A stretch of 34,404 nt of DNA from an uncultured Oscillospiraceae bacterium (GCA_904395905.1 CAJFNZ010000169.1:1-34404); one strand, 5' to 3'. Positions 1-8,093 are shown, counted from the stretch's first letter. The notes: generated by a model from the sequence alone, not told the origin. Translations and numbers: made by a program.

Positions 1-930
1 CAGGACAAGTGCGTCTCCTGCGGTATGTGCCTGGTGAACTGTCCCTTCGGCGCCATTGTGGACAAGGGCCAGGTGTTCCAGCTGATTCAGTCCATCAAAA
101 AGGGCGACCAGGTCATCGCCCTGGTGGCCCCGGCCTTCGTGGGCCAGTTCGGCCCCTACTCCACGCCGGAGAAGCTGACGGCCGGCATGAAGGAGCTGGG
201 CTTCCACCACGTGACCGAGGTGGCCGTGGGCGCGGACCTGTGCACCATTGAGGAGGCCCAGGACTTTTTGGACAAGGTGCCCGAGAAGCAGCCCTTCATG
301 GCCACCTCCTGCTGCCCGGCCTGGTATGACATGGCCACCAAGCTGTACCCCGAGTACGCCCACTGCATCTCCATGGCGCTGACGCCCATGGTCCTGACGG
401 CCCGGCTGGAGAAGAAGAAGTATCCCGGCTGCAAGACCGTCTTCATCGGCCCCTGCGCCGCCAAGAAGCTGGAGGCCAGCCGGGCGAACATCCGCAGCGA
501 CGTGGACTTCGTCATCACCTTTGAGGAGCTCCAGGGGATGTTCGAGGCCAAGGACATCCACTTCGACCAGATAGAGGACGGCGAGCCCCTGATGGAGGCC
601 ACCGGCGCCGGCCGCGGCTTCGCGGTGGCCGGCGGCGTGGCCCAGGCGGTGGCCGACGCCGTGGAGCGGCTGGCTCCCGGCCACGAGGTGAAGGTGGCCC
701 ACGCCGAGGGCCTCCGGGAGTGCCGGAAGCTGTTGAGCATGGCCCGGGCCGGCAAATACAACGGCTATCTGCTCGAGGGCATGGGCTGTCCCGGCGGCTG
801 CGTCGGCGGCGCGGGCACCATCCGGCCCATCGCCAAGTCGGCCGAGCTGGTCTCCCGGTACAAGAAGGAGGCCCCGGAGCAGAACGCCATGGATTCCCGA
901 TACCGCTCGGTCCTGCCGACCCTGGATTGA
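1..930 (+). CDS. [FeFe] hydrogenase-like protein, 5'-truncated by the window edge
   Basis: The reading frame is already open at base 1, so the true start lies upstream. The first visible residues form a bacterial ferredoxin 4Fe-4S motif (C-x2-C-x2-C-x3-C-P, visible residues 4-14). The three H-cluster signatures follow in order: TSCCPAW (about residues 102-108), GPCAAKKLE (about 150-158) and EGMGCPGGCVGG near the C-terminus. These cysteines hold the catalytic [4Fe-4S]-[2Fe] cluster in [FeFe] hydrogenases. The GPCAAKK version of the second motif and CVGGAGT in the third fit the group B monomeric enzymes of anaerobic Clostridia better than group A (MPCxxKK, NGGGQ). That subgroup call is inference, as is a role in H2 metabolism or ferredoxin recycling. 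The gene ends at TGA and is followed at once by a hairpin terminator, so it is the last gene of its transcript. Confidence 0.87.
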   Translation, partial: QDKCVSCGMCLVNCPFGAIVDKGQVFQLIQSIKKGDQVIALVAPAFVGQFGPYSTPEKLTAGMKELGFHHVTEVAVGADLCTIEEAQDFLDKVPEKQPFMATSCCPAWYDMATKLYPEYAHCISMALTPMVLTARLEKKKYPGCKTVFIGPCAAKKLEASRANIRSDVDFVITFEELQGMFEAKDIHFDQIEDGEPLMEATGAGRGFAVAGGVAQAVADAVERLAPGHEVKVAHAEGLRECRKLLSMARAGKYNGYLLEGMGCPGGCVGGAGTIRPIAKSAELVSRYKKEAPEQNAMDSRYRSVLPTLD

Positions 931-933
931 ACG

Positions 934-977
934 ACGGCGGCCCACCCTCTGGAACGGGGTGGGCTGCCGTTAAAATT
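934..977 (+). terminator. Rho-independent-type terminator after the hydrogenase gene
   Basis: A 14-bp stem pairs bases 934-947 with 957-970 (one G-T wobble) around a 9-nt loop. It is followed by TAAAATTTG, only a moderate T-tract. It starts 3 nt after the hydrogenase stop codon. The rest of the gap to the next gene (978-1085) is AT-rich and must hold the htrA promoter, but I see no convincing -35/-10 pair. Confidence 0.75.
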
Positions 978-1085
978 TGTTTGGAGATTGTTTATAGTTC
1001 GTTCCATTTGTCGTCATATTTTTTTCACATTTCACCGGTATCATAAAACCATCCAAAGCGAAAGCCAGTTAAGGAGTGAGAAAGC

Positions 1086-2438
1086 ATGTTCGACAACCAT
1101 GAGTCTTTCCAGTATAGTTTTGAGCCGATGGATTCCGAGGCCCAGCAGCATCAGGGCCAGCGCGTCCCCTATGCGCCGCCCGCCCAGGGGCCGCAGACCG
1201 GCGGACAGCCGCCCAAGAAGCATCGCCGCACCGGCCTGAAAATAGCGGCTTTGGCCGTTGCCTGCGCCCTGGTGGGCGGCGCCGGCGGCGGCGCCATCAT
1301 GGCCCACTTCCTCCGCGACGACGCGGCCTCGCAGACCACTGCCGGAACCGTTGCGGAGAGCACCGGCGGTACGGCGAACAACACCGTGGCCACGCCGGTT
1401 TACAGCACCAACACCGGCGACAAGAGCCTGACGCCGGAGGAGGTCTACAATCGGTATGTGAACTCCACCGTGGGCATCACCACCTCCGGCACCACGACCA
1501 ACTTCTTCGGCCAGCCGACGCAGTTTGCCGCCTCCGGTTCGGGATTCATCATCACGGCGGACGGCTACATCGTCACGAACCACCACGTCATTGACGGCGC
1601 GGACTCCGTGACGGTGACGCTGTACGACGGCACCCAGTACGACGCTCAGATTATCGGCAGCGACGAGAGCAACGATGTGGCGCTGCTGAAGGTCGATGCC
1701 ACGAATCTCCAGCCGGTCTCCATCGGCAACTCGGACCAGGTGGCCGTGGGCGAGCAGGTGGCCGCCATCGGCAACCCCCTGGGTGAGCTGACCTTCAGCA
1801 TGACCGTCGGCTACATCAGCGCCCTGGACCGCGTCATCAACACCGACGGCACGCCCATCAATATGCTCCAGACCGACGTGGCCATCAACTCCGGTAACTC
1901 CGGCGGCCCGCTCTTTGACATGAACGGCAACGTCGTCGGCATCACCACCGCCAAGTATTCCGGCAGCACCTCCTCCGGAACGTCCATCGAGGGCATCGGC
2001 TTCGCCATCCCCATCAACGACGTCATGACCATCGTCAACGACCTGATGACCTATGGCTACGTGACCGGCCAGGCGTACCTGGGCGTCTCCGTCCAGGACC
2101 TGGACGCCCTGACGGCCCGGTATTACAGCCTGCCAGTGGGCGTCCTGGTGGCCAGCGTCACGGAGGGCAGCTGTGCCGAGACGGCCGGCGTCCAGCAGGG
2201 CGACATCATCACCGCCCTGGACGGCGTCACGGTGGAGAACTATTCGGACCTGGCGACGCAGCTGAACGCCCACTCGGCCGGGGACACCGTCTCGATGGAG
2301 GTCTACCGGAGCGGGCAGACCCTGACCCTCCAGGTGACGCTGGACGAGAAGCGGCCGGAGGAGGCCACGGTTTCGCCCACCACCCAGACCGAGACCCAGA
2401 CGCAGCAGAGTCCCACCTGGTGGCCGTTCGCCTCCTGA
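1086..2438 (+). CDS. htrA: HtrA/DegP-type membrane-anchored serine protease with one PDZ domain
   Basis: 450 residues. A Pro/Gln-rich cytoplasmic N-terminus (1-50) is followed by one hydrophobic, Gly/Ala-rich membrane anchor (about 51-76), a Thr/Ser-rich linker and a trypsin-like domain. The catalytic triad is visible: His166 in TNHHVID, Asp196 in SNDVALLKV, Ser271 in NSGNSGGPL. A PDZ domain occupies about residues 330-425 (YLGVSVQDLD... GDIITALDG), and a Thr/Gln-rich tail follows. Proteins of this family degrade or refold misfolded envelope proteins on the outer face of the membrane. Length and layout match Firmicute HtrA-like proteases. AAGGAG at 1071-1076 sets the ATG at 1086. It stands alone between two hairpins. 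Specific regulation (for example by a CssRS-like system) cannot be read from the sequence. Confidence 0.95.
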   Translation: MFDNHESFQYSFEPMDSEAQQHQGQRVPYAPPAQGPQTGGQPPKKHRRTGLKIAALAVACALVGGAGGGAIMAHFLRDDAASQTTAGTVAESTGGTANNTVATPVYSTNTGDKSLTPEEVYNRYVNSTVGITTSGTTTNFFGQPTQFAASGSGFIITADGYIVTNHHVIDGADSVTVTLYDGTQYDAQIIGSDESNDVALLKVDATNLQPVSIGNSDQVAVGEQVAAIGNPLGELTFSMTVGYISALDRVINTDGTPINMLQTDVAINSGNSGGPLFDMNGNVVGITTAKYSGSTSSGTSIEGIGFAIPINDVMTIVNDLMTYGYVTGQAYLGVSVQDLDALTARYYSLPVGVLVASVTEGSCAETAGVQQGDIITALDGVTVENYSDLATQLNAHSAGDTVSMEVYRSGQTLTLQVTLDEKRPEEATVSPTTQTETQTQQSPTWWPFAS

Positions 2439-2454
2439 ACGCGGAAATGTATGG

Positions 2455-2494
2455 AACTCCCCCGGAGCGAGGCAGTACCCGCTCCGGGGGAGTT
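2455..2494 (+). terminator. Strong hairpin downstream of htrA
   Basis: A perfect 15-bp, GC-rich stem (2455-2469 with 2480-2494) with a 10-nt loop lies 16 nt after the htrA stop. There is no clear T-run behind it. It may be a terminator with a poor U-tract or a 3'-end stabilising structure. Confidence 0.65.
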
Positions 2495-2736
2495 GTGCCT
2501 TCCGGGCCGTCCGGCCGGGTGCAGGCCCCGCTGCATTTTTCGGATTTTCGCGGAAGAAATGGAGATTATGTCAAATAAAGCGATACATCGTCTTGTGAAA
2601 GAACTCGGTTTTCCGGGCGTCTCATTTCTTGGAAAAAAGCCGAAAAGCTGTTGAAGACATGGGTTTTGTACCTGTTGAAAAAACTGTGGACAGTGTGGAA
2701 AACCCTTTGCAGCCCTGCCTGCACTTATTATTATGG
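2495..2736. other. AT-richer intergenic region with DnaA-box-like 9-mers and a doubtful 31-codon ORF
   Basis: This gap between convergent genes is clearly AT-richer than its flanks. On the plus strand it holds TGTTGAAAA (2673-2681), TGTGGACAG (2685-2693) and TGTGGAAAA (2694-2702) close together, with TGTTGAAGA at 2649-2657. Read on the minus strand these are TTTTCCACA, CTGTCCACA and TTTTCAACA, variants of the DnaA box TTATNCACA. A plus-strand ORF at 2559-2654 (31 codons, Lys-rich, weak upstream GGAAG) could be a small peptide, but nothing supports expression. No terminator with a U-tract is obvious for the minus-strand glycosyltransferase that ends at 2737. Confidence 0.4.
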
Positions 2737-3813
2737 TCAACTCTCGGCGTGCGCCTGATGCCATCGGTTGAAAAACTCCCGGTTCTGCCGGCAGACGGGG
2801 CACTCCGGTTTCAGGGCCAGGGCCGCGTCGTTGAAGGCCTCGGAGGCTTCGCGGGCCCCGAGATTCCAGCTGCACACGCACAGCTGGAGCAGGGGGATAT
2901 AGCCCCGGCAGTCGGGGTAGTGGAAGCCGCTGCCGGCCGGCTGGGTCAGGGCCAGATGGTACCAGAAGGCGGCGGTCTCCCACTGCTGCCGGTCCATGAA
3001 CACGCTGCCGAGGGCGCAGCACAGCTCCGGTGTCGGCGGGCCGAAGGCCAGGGCGCCCGTCAAGGCCGGCAGCCGTTCGTCCTCCCGGCCGAGGCGGCCC
3101 AGGCAGTCGGCCAGGTCCATGGAGGCCTGGATGCAGTCCGGTTTCCAGCCCCGGCCGCCCGCCAGGAAGGCCCGGAGGGCCTGCACGGCCTCCTCCTCGC
3201 GGCCCAGAAAGGCCAGCTCCCGGCCGTAGTAGTACTGCTCCCGCGGCTCGAGGGGCCGCCGGGCCCGGAGGCCCTCGAGGATCCGCAGGTTGCGGCCACT
3301 GTCGCCGGGGCCCTCCTTCCGGTGGGTGACGGCGGCGTCGCCGTGGTGGATTGTTCCGGCGGGGGCGATGGCCTCGTGGACGGCCCCGCGCCAGCGGAGG
3401 CCGGCGGCGCGGCGGATGAGGCGCTCCCGCTCGTAGGTCAGCGTGGGCCGGCCGGCCTCGTCGCGGCCGGCGTGGTAGGGGAGCATGACCACGTCGGTGT
3501 CCGGCGGCAGGGTGGCCTTCAATTCGAGGAATTTCTTCCGGTCCTCCGGTTCGATGACGTCGTCGGCGTCCAGCCAGAGGCAGTAGTCCATCGTGGCCTG
3601 GTCAAAGGCGTAGTTCCGGGCGGCGGCGAAGTCGTCCCGCCAGGGGAAGTGGAAGACCTTTGCCCCCAGGGCCTCGGCGGCCGCCACGGTGCCGTCGGTG
3701 CTGCCGGTGTCCACGACAATCACCTCGTCGGCCAGCCCCTGGGCGGAGGTCAGGCACCGGGGAAGCGTTCGCTCCTCATTTTTGACAATCATACAGAGGC
3801 TGATGGTAATCAC
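2737..3813 (-). CDS. Family 2 glycosyltransferase with C-terminal TPR-like repeats
   Basis: 358 residues. The N-terminal GT-A fold begins ITISLCMIVKNEERTL, the usual opening of this subfamily, followed by VVDTGSTDGT and the metal/nucleotide-sugar binding DAD motif (Asp82-Ala-Asp84, in LWLDADD). From about residue 200 the chain is a run of Ala/Leu-rich helical pairs typical of TPR repeats (for example LRILEGLRARRPLEPREQYYYGRELAFLG). Such proteins transfer sugars to peptides, proteins or glycans in the cytoplasm; donor and acceptor cannot be inferred. I chose the GTG at 3813 because AAGGAGG lies 7 nt upstream and the family's conserved N-terminus begins right there. The frame is open further upstream, but that part does not resemble the family. 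A GGDEF gene lies upstream on the same strand, separated by a terminator. Confidence 0.88.
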   Translation of the reverse strand: MITISLCMIVKNEERTLPRCLTSAQGLADEVIVVDTGSTDGTVAAAEALGAKVFHFPWRDDFAAARNYAFDQATMDYCLWLDADDVIEPEDRKKFLELKATLPPDTDVVMLPYHAGRDEAGRPTLTYERERLIRRAAGLRWRGAVHEAIAPAGTIHHGDAAVTHRKEGPGDSGRNLRILEGLRARRPLEPREQYYYGRELAFLGREEEAVQALRAFLAGGRGWKPDCIQASMDLADCLGRLGREDERLPALTGALAFGPPTPELCCALGSVFMDRQQWETAAFWYHLALTQPAGSGFHYPDCRGYIPLLQLCVCSWNLGAREASEAFNDAALALKPECPVCRQNREFFNRWHQAHAES

Positions 3814-3892
3814 AGCCGTCCCTCCTTGCGTCCCGGATTTTTTTCCCACTCTCATGGTATGGGACGGCGCCGGAGGCTGTGCTGCGGAGGGG

Positions 3893-3923
3893 AAAAAAAC
3901 TGCGCGCCGGAATCGGCGCGCAG
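3893..3923 (-). terminator. Rho-independent terminator of the GGDEF gene
   Basis: On the minus strand a perfect 9-bp GC stem (3900-3908 with 3915-3923) with a 6-nt loop is followed by seven T residues (3899-3893). It lies 12 nt past the stop codon of the diguanylate cyclase gene. Confidence 0.88.
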
Positions 3924-3935
3924 GGAATGGGGCTT

Positions 3936-4898
3936 TCAGACGGCGGGGTTGGAGGCGCCGCACAGCAAGTAGTTGTTTTTGGTGGAGCGCTTGACCTGAT
4001 AGAGCGCCTTGTCCGCCCGCTCGACGGCGCTCTCCAGCGTGTCGTGCGCAATGACGTCCGTTGCGCCGATGGAGATGTTGCTCCAATAGGGCATCCGTGT
4101 GCCCCGCTCATGGGCGGAGTGCAGGAGGCGCTGGGCCACCAGCTCGGCGTGCTCCGGGCTGCGCACCTGGCGGCAGAGCACCACGAACTCATCGCCGCCA
4201 ACGCGGTAGACGGCGTCGCCGCTGCGGACCAGGGAGAGAAGCATATCGGCGACCTCCTGGAGGACCCGGTTGCCGGCCAGGTGCCCGTGGGTGTCGTTGA
4301 TGGTTTTGAAACAGTCCAGATCCAGCAGGAACAGCCAGCAGTCGCCGGTTTTCCAGCCGTCCCAGTGCCGCTCCAGGGCGCTGTAATTGTAGAGCTGCGT
4401 CAGGCCGTCCCGCATGGAGAGGCGCGCCATCTCCTGGGCGACCTCCTGGGACCGGCGGAGCTGCTCCACCAGGCTCTTGGGATAGTATTCGCCCGCCGAC
4501 TGCTCCCGGTCCGGGACAGAGTGGTGGACGTGAACGGCCTTCCAGCCGCAGGGGAACTTCTGGTATATGATTGAAAACCGGGAATCCATGTCGATGGCGG
4601 CCCGGCGGTCGTCGCTTTCCCAAAAGACCCGGCCGCCGCCGTAGACCAGGCAGGCGTCGTCGCCCAGCGACTGCTGGCGGCACCAAAAGTCGCGGCACTG
4701 AAACGCGATGTTCTGCCGCTCCTCCAGCTCGCCCGAGAGCGCCTGGCAGAATTGAGACTTGTCCAGAAAGTACTCATGGCTCCCTGTGCCGATGATGACA
4801 CAGCCATCCGCCATATATTCCAGTACGTTCAGAATTTCCGCTTGGCTGGTGGAGAAATACGCCCGCACGAGGTTCTCCGTCATTGGGCAAAAATCCAT
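3936..4898 (-). CDS. Diguanylate cyclase with N-terminal NTF2/SnoaL-like sensor domain
   Basis: 320 residues. Residues 1-145 resemble the NTF2-like (SnoaL/DUF4440-type) domain often found before GGDEF domains (WKAVHVHHSVPD near its end); this part is inference. A short helix (about 142-162) leads into a GGDEF domain starting at RDGLTQLYN. The active-site signature is intact (RVGGDEFVVL, Gly234-Phe238). An RxxD inhibitory site (Arg225-Asp228) sits exactly five residues before it, so product feedback inhibition is expected. The enzyme would make cyclic di-GMP from two GTP. No membrane segment is seen, so it should be cytosolic. I chose the ATG at 4898 (AAGGG and AGGTGG upstream). In-frame ATGs at 4970 and 5012 lack a ribosome binding site. 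A consensus promoter lies 144 nt upstream. Confidence 0.9.
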   Translation of the reverse strand: MDFCPMTENLVRAYFSTSQAEILNVLEYMADGCVIIGTGSHEYFLDKSQFCQALSGELEERQNIAFQCRDFWCRQQSLGDDACLVYGGGRVFWESDDRRAAIDMDSRFSIIYQKFPCGWKAVHVHHSVPDREQSAGEYYPKSLVEQLRRSQEVAQEMARLSMRDGLTQLYNYSALERHWDGWKTGDCWLFLLDLDCFKTINDTHGHLAGNRVLQEVADMLLSLVRSGDAVYRVGGDEFVVLCRQVRSPEHAELVAQRLLHSAHERGTRMPYWSNISIGATDVIAHDTLESAVERADKALYQVKRSTKNNYLLCGASNPAV

Positions 4899-5035
4899 GA
4901 ACCCTTGCCACCTGCTTTCCAAGAGATGTAAGTGCCCCACGGGCGCCGGGCTGCCAAAGCCCGTGTTCATAAACTGGAAATTTCGGGGACATTTCCGATG
5001 TCCCGCACCCAAAACAGGAAGTCATTTCCGTATTG
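4899..5035 (-). other. Long structured 5' leader of the GGDEF gene
   Basis: Transcription from the promoter at 5042-5070 would give about 137 nt of leader. It can form a perfect 7-bp hairpin (GGGACAT/ATGTCCC, about 4985-5005) and a second GC-rich hairpin based on CACGGGC/GCCCGTG (about 4937-4965). Neither matches the c-di-GMP (GEMM) riboswitch consensus. Function unknown. Confidence 0.35.
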
Positions 5036-5041
5036 GTGAAA

Positions 5042-5070
5042 ATTATAGCGGCTGAAAACGCCGATGTCAA
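5042..5070 (-). promoter_or_regulatory. Perfect-consensus sigma-A promoter for the GGDEF gene
   Basis: On the minus strand TTGACA (5070-5065), a 17-bp spacer and TATAAT (5047-5042) match the vegetative consensus at all 12 positions. The -35 box contains the TGA stop codon of the upstream histidine kinase gene (5069-5067), so the promoter is nested at the very end of that gene. Confidence 0.9.
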
Positions 5071-6968
5071 CCCTTGTTTTCGGTAAAAAGCCCGGACTTT
5101 TCCCCGAAATTCTCCGGAACATCCCCGCGCAGCCGCAGGCGTGCCGTGATGGCGCAGCGCCCATCCCGGAAGAGAATTTCCAGCTGCGAGCCGTATTTTT
5201 TGGCCACCGCCCGCATATGTTCCAGGCCGTAGCCGTGCCATTCGGTCTCCAGCCGCCGGGACAGCCCGGCGTTGTCCGGCACCGGCTTCTGGCAGCTGTT
5301 GGAACAGAAGATGAGCAGCCGGCCGCCGTCCACCGTCATCCGCAGCTCCAGCTGCCGGGGGGTTCCGTCGGCGACGGCCGCGGCGGCCACGACGGCGTTG
5401 TCCAGCAGGTTCGCCAGGTAGGTGGAGAGGTCCAAATCGTCGATGGGGAGGGATTCCGGAATCTGCACCAGCGTCTTCGCTTGGATGCCGGCGTCGATAG
5501 CCGTTTGCAGCCGCGGTGCGATGATGCCGTTGACCAGCAGGTTCTTGGTGTAGAGGCTGGGAGAAAACTGGGAGGCGGCCTGGAGCTGTGCCGCGTATTT
5601 CTTGACCCGTTCAAAGTCCCCCTGCTGGCAGAGGATCTGCAGGGTTTCGGCCCGGTTGCGGATTTCGTGGCGGGCCATGCGGGTCTCCAGCAGGGTCTGA
5701 TAGAGGGCTTTGGCGTGTTCCGCCGCAAACTGGCTCTTCATGGACAGAGCCTGCCGCTCGGCTTTCAGGCGCGCCGTCTCCTGGATATAGTCCGTCACGG
5801 CCAGGATGGAGCAGGAAAGGAACAAATCGTAGTTTACCAGGTTTAGTAAATAGGAGAAGCTGCCCCAGTTGGCGATTGCGGTGAATGCGTAAGCGATGGA
5901 CGACAGCCAGCGGCCCGCCGCCAGGTAGAACAGGAGGACGCACGACAGGGCGGCGGCTGCCAGGCAGCCGGCCAGGCGATAGAGCCGCTGGAACCAGCGG
6001 CCGCCCCGCCAGGCTTCCCAGCCGCCCCGCAGGAGCAGGAGGGCCATGGCCAGCGGCAGCAGACAGTAGCTGACAAGATTCATCGCCGCGCCCGGCAGCG
6101 GGCCGACGAAGGCGGCGGCGGACAGGAAAAAGCAGCCCGCCGCGGCCGCCAGGGGCAGCAGCCAGCCCCAGCGCCGGAACCGGCCGGAGGTGTGGAGCCA
6201 CACCATCCACAGCAGCGGCAGGGTGGGGATTATCCGCGTCAGCCAGATCCCCGCGGGCGTCTGGAGGTAGCTGGCGGCGAACAGCGCGTAGGGCACGGTG
6301 CTTTTCAGGCAGAACGCCAGCGCCGAGGCGGCCAGCAGCAGCAGGCCCCAGTCCGCGGCGCCGGCCCACAGGCGGAACAGCCAGAGGCACAGCAAAAAGA
6401 GCCCGGCGGCCAGGAATATGCCGGCGGGCAGGGCGGCGCTGGCGCCGGAGGCCAGGGCCTGGCTGTCGTAGGCGTAGACCTGGTCATAGAGCGTCAGCTG
6501 GGGCAGGGAGCCGGTCTCCGCCGGCCCGTGGAACCGCACGGCCACCGTCAGCTGCCGGCTGGCGGCGTCCTTGAGCGTCGCCAGGGCGGAGGAGCCGGCG
6601 GACGCGCCGCCGTGGAGCCAGCGCCCGGGGTCGGCGGTCATCTGCCCGTCCACCAGCAGCGCGGCGTCGCACTCGTAAGCGTACATCTGCACCACGGCAG
6701 TTTCCGTCAGCGCATCCGGCAGGGCGGCGGTGCAGTAGAGCGTTTCGCCCTCCGGCAAGTCAAACGAGCCGCCGGCCAGGGCGACGGGTTCGCCGTCAGC
6801 CAGCGTATACCGCCAGGCGCCCGGCTCCTCCCAAGGGGGCAGCGGCACGGGCTCCATCGGCTGGTGGACCAGATAGAGATAGCTGCCCATCAGCCCCAGG
6901 CAGACGAGGCTGACCACCAGGGCGACCGTGAAGCGCTGCCGACGGCCGATTGGGCCGGCTCCGCTCAT
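5067..6968 (-). CDS. Sensor histidine kinase, 7TM (DISM-like) sensor with GHKL ATPase
   Basis: 633 residues. An N-terminal membrane segment (about 12-34) is followed by an extracytoplasmic domain of about 140 residues, then seven hydrophobic segments between about 178 and 392, a helical linker, the H-box (ARHEIRNRAETL, His434) and a GHKL ATPase. The N-box is YLANLLDNAVVAA (about 517-529) and the G-box WHGYGLEHMR (about 577-586). This is the AgrC/LytS-like class (HPK10-type) whose usual partners are LytTR response regulators, and one is encoded two genes upstream in the same direction. The ligand is unknown. The start codon overlaps the STAS gene's stop as ATGA, implying translational coupling. 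Confidence 0.88.
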   Translation of the reverse strand: MSGAGPIGRRQRFTVALVVSLVCLGLMGSYLYLVHQPMEPVPLPPWEEPGAWRYTLADGEPVALAGGSFDLPEGETLYCTAALPDALTETAVVQMYAYECDAALLVDGQMTADPGRWLHGGASAGSSALATLKDAASRQLTVAVRFHGPAETGSLPQLTLYDQVYAYDSQALASGASAALPAGIFLAAGLFLLCLWLFRLWAGAADWGLLLLAASALAFCLKSTVPYALFAASYLQTPAGIWLTRIIPTLPLLWMVWLHTSGRFRRWGWLLPLAAAAGCFFLSAAAFVGPLPGAAMNLVSYCLLPLAMALLLLRGGWEAWRGGRWFQRLYRLAGCLAAAALSCVLLFYLAAGRWLSSIAYAFTAIANWGSFSYLLNLVNYDLFLSCSILAVTDYIQETARLKAERQALSMKSQFAAEHAKALYQTLLETRMARHEIRNRAETLQILCQQGDFERVKKYAAQLQAASQFSPSLYTKNLLVNGIIAPRLQTAIDAGIQAKTLVQIPESLPIDDLDLSTYLANLLDNAVVAAAAVADGTPRQLELRMTVDGGRLLIFCSNSCQKPVPDNAGLSRRLETEWHGYGLEHMRAVAKKYGSQLEILFRDGRCAITARLRLRGDVPENFGEKSGLFTENKG

Positions 6969-7261
6969 TCAATGGTCAGGATGTCCGAGAAGCCGGTCAT
7001 GTTGAAGACCTCCATAACCGTTTCACAGACGTTGCGGACCACCATGCGCCCCTGCCGGTTCATGCGCTTCTGGGCCGACAGCAGCACCCGGAGCCCGGCC
7101 GAGGACAGATAGTCCAGGGCGGACAGGTCGAGAACCAGCTCCTTCACGCCGTCCAGGCTGGCCTGAAGGTCCGCGTCCAAAGCCGGCGCAGTGGTGGTGT
7201 CCAGGCGCCCTTCCAGGGCAATCGTCAGGGTCTGGCCTTCGGTGTGGTGTTGAATGTTCAT
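6965..7261 (-). CDS. STAS-domain protein (anti-sigma factor antagonist type)
   Basis: 98 residues, a single STAS domain. It has an opening beta hairpin (TLTIALEGRLD), the conserved loop LDLSALDYLSSAGLRVLL, with Ser54 aligning to the phosphorylated serine of SpoIIAA/RsbV, and the final VRNVCETVMEVFNMTGF segment. Such proteins bind anti-sigma kinases or other partners according to serine phosphorylation. No anti-sigma kinase or sigma factor lies in the window, so the partner is unknown; the downstream coupled GHKL kinase is a conceivable one. AAGGAG lies 10 nt before the ATG. The 78-nt gap to the preceding regulator holds only an AT-rich stretch and a weak 5-bp stem, so it probably shares that transcript. 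Confidence 0.85.
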   Translation of the reverse strand: MNIQHHTEGQTLTIALEGRLDTTTAPALDADLQASLDGVKELVLDLSALDYLSSAGLRVLLSAQKRMNRQGRMVVRNVCETVMEVFNMTGFSDILTIE

Positions 7262-7339
7262 AGTTCCATGACTCCTTACAAATTACAAAAATACGAAAAT
7301 TGAAGCGGTCCGCAGCCCGCGTTTCGGATTCCGGACTTT

Positions 7340-8056
7340 TTAGAATATGTGCCGGCCACCGTTTTGCAGGTAGGCCTGCCTGACGGCGTTATAGTTCTGT
7401 TTGCTGACGGGGATGCTCTGGCCGGAGGACAGCAGCAGATGATAGCGGCGGATGCCCTTGACATAGGCCAGATTGACCAGGTAGCTCTTGTGGCAGCGGA
7501 GGAACTGCCCTTCCGGCAGCTTCCGCTCCAGCTGGGACAGATGGCCGTTGGTGGAGAGGACGCCGCTGGTGCGGGTGTGGATCCGCAGCTGATAGTCCAG
7601 GACTTCAATATAAAGGATCTCGGAGACGGGCAGCACCCGGTCGGCCCGCCGCCACCGGACAACCAGGTAGCCCGAGGCGGCCGGGAGGGAGGCGCAGTAG
7701 TCCAGCGCCTCCAGCAGGGCGTCGTCCGTGACGGGCTTGAGCAGGTAATGGGCGGCGTGGACCCGGTAGCCCTCCAGGGCGAATTCCGGGGAGACGCTGA
7801 CCAGGACGACCGGCAGCCGGGGCCGCAGGCGGCGGATGCCGCCGGCGACGTCAATGCCGTCGGCGTCGCCCAGGAGAACGTCCAGGAACAGCACGTCGAT
7901 GGGCTCCGGCCCGGACAGCGCCTGCAGCAGGGAGCGGCTGTCGGAAAAGGCGCGGACGCGGGCGGCGACGCCGCGGCCGTCCAGCAGGCGACTGATTTGT
8001 TGGACGAACTGCTCGAGCCACAGGGAATCGTCGTCGCAGCAGGCGATATACAGCAT
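7340..8056 (-). CDS. LytTR-family response regulator (receiver + LytTR DNA-binding domain)
   Basis: 238 residues. The receiver domain has the acidic pocket (Asp8-Asp10 in CCDDDS), phosphoacceptor Asp59 (DVLFLDVLLG) and switch Lys107 (LLKPV). The C-terminal LytTR domain (about 130-235) has the typical VSEILYIEVLDYQLRIHT and FLRCHKSYLVNL blocks. It should be phosphorylated by the co-oriented histidine kinase and bind direct-repeat operators. The ATG at 8056 is set by AAAGGAG 7 nt upstream. A good sigma-A promoter precedes it, and the shared repeats at 8137-8195 lie just upstream of that promoter, so autoregulation is likely (inference). Confidence 0.92.
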   Translation of the reverse strand: MLYIACCDDDSLWLEQFVQQISRLLDGRGVAARVRAFSDSRSLLQALSGPEPIDVLFLDVLLGDADGIDVAGGIRRLRPRLPVVLVSVSPEFALEGYRVHAAHYLLKPVTDDALLEALDYCASLPAASGYLVVRWRRADRVLPVSEILYIEVLDYQLRIHTRTSGVLSTNGHLSQLERKLPEGQFLRCHKSYLVNLAYVKGIRRYHLLLSSGQSIPVSKQNYNAVRQAYLQNGGRHIF

Positions 8057-8093
8057 GGAGAGACTCCTTTCCCCGCAGGCTTGCACGCTTAAA

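Noticed and set aside
978-1085. htrA promoter
   Set aside because: AT-rich, but no -35/-10 pair with acceptable spacing was found, so none is listed.
1041-2273. Minus-strand open frame of 410 codons opposite htrA
   Set aside because: Antisense shadow of a gene with an intact protease triad.
2559-2654. 31-codon plus-strand ORF in the gap after htrA
   Set aside because: Weak ribosome binding site, no recognisable product; kept only as a note in the intergenic entry.
4899-5035. c-di-GMP (GEMM) riboswitch before the diguanylate cyclase
   Set aside because: Leader lacks the conserved GEMM-I/II sequence blocks; only generic hairpins are present.
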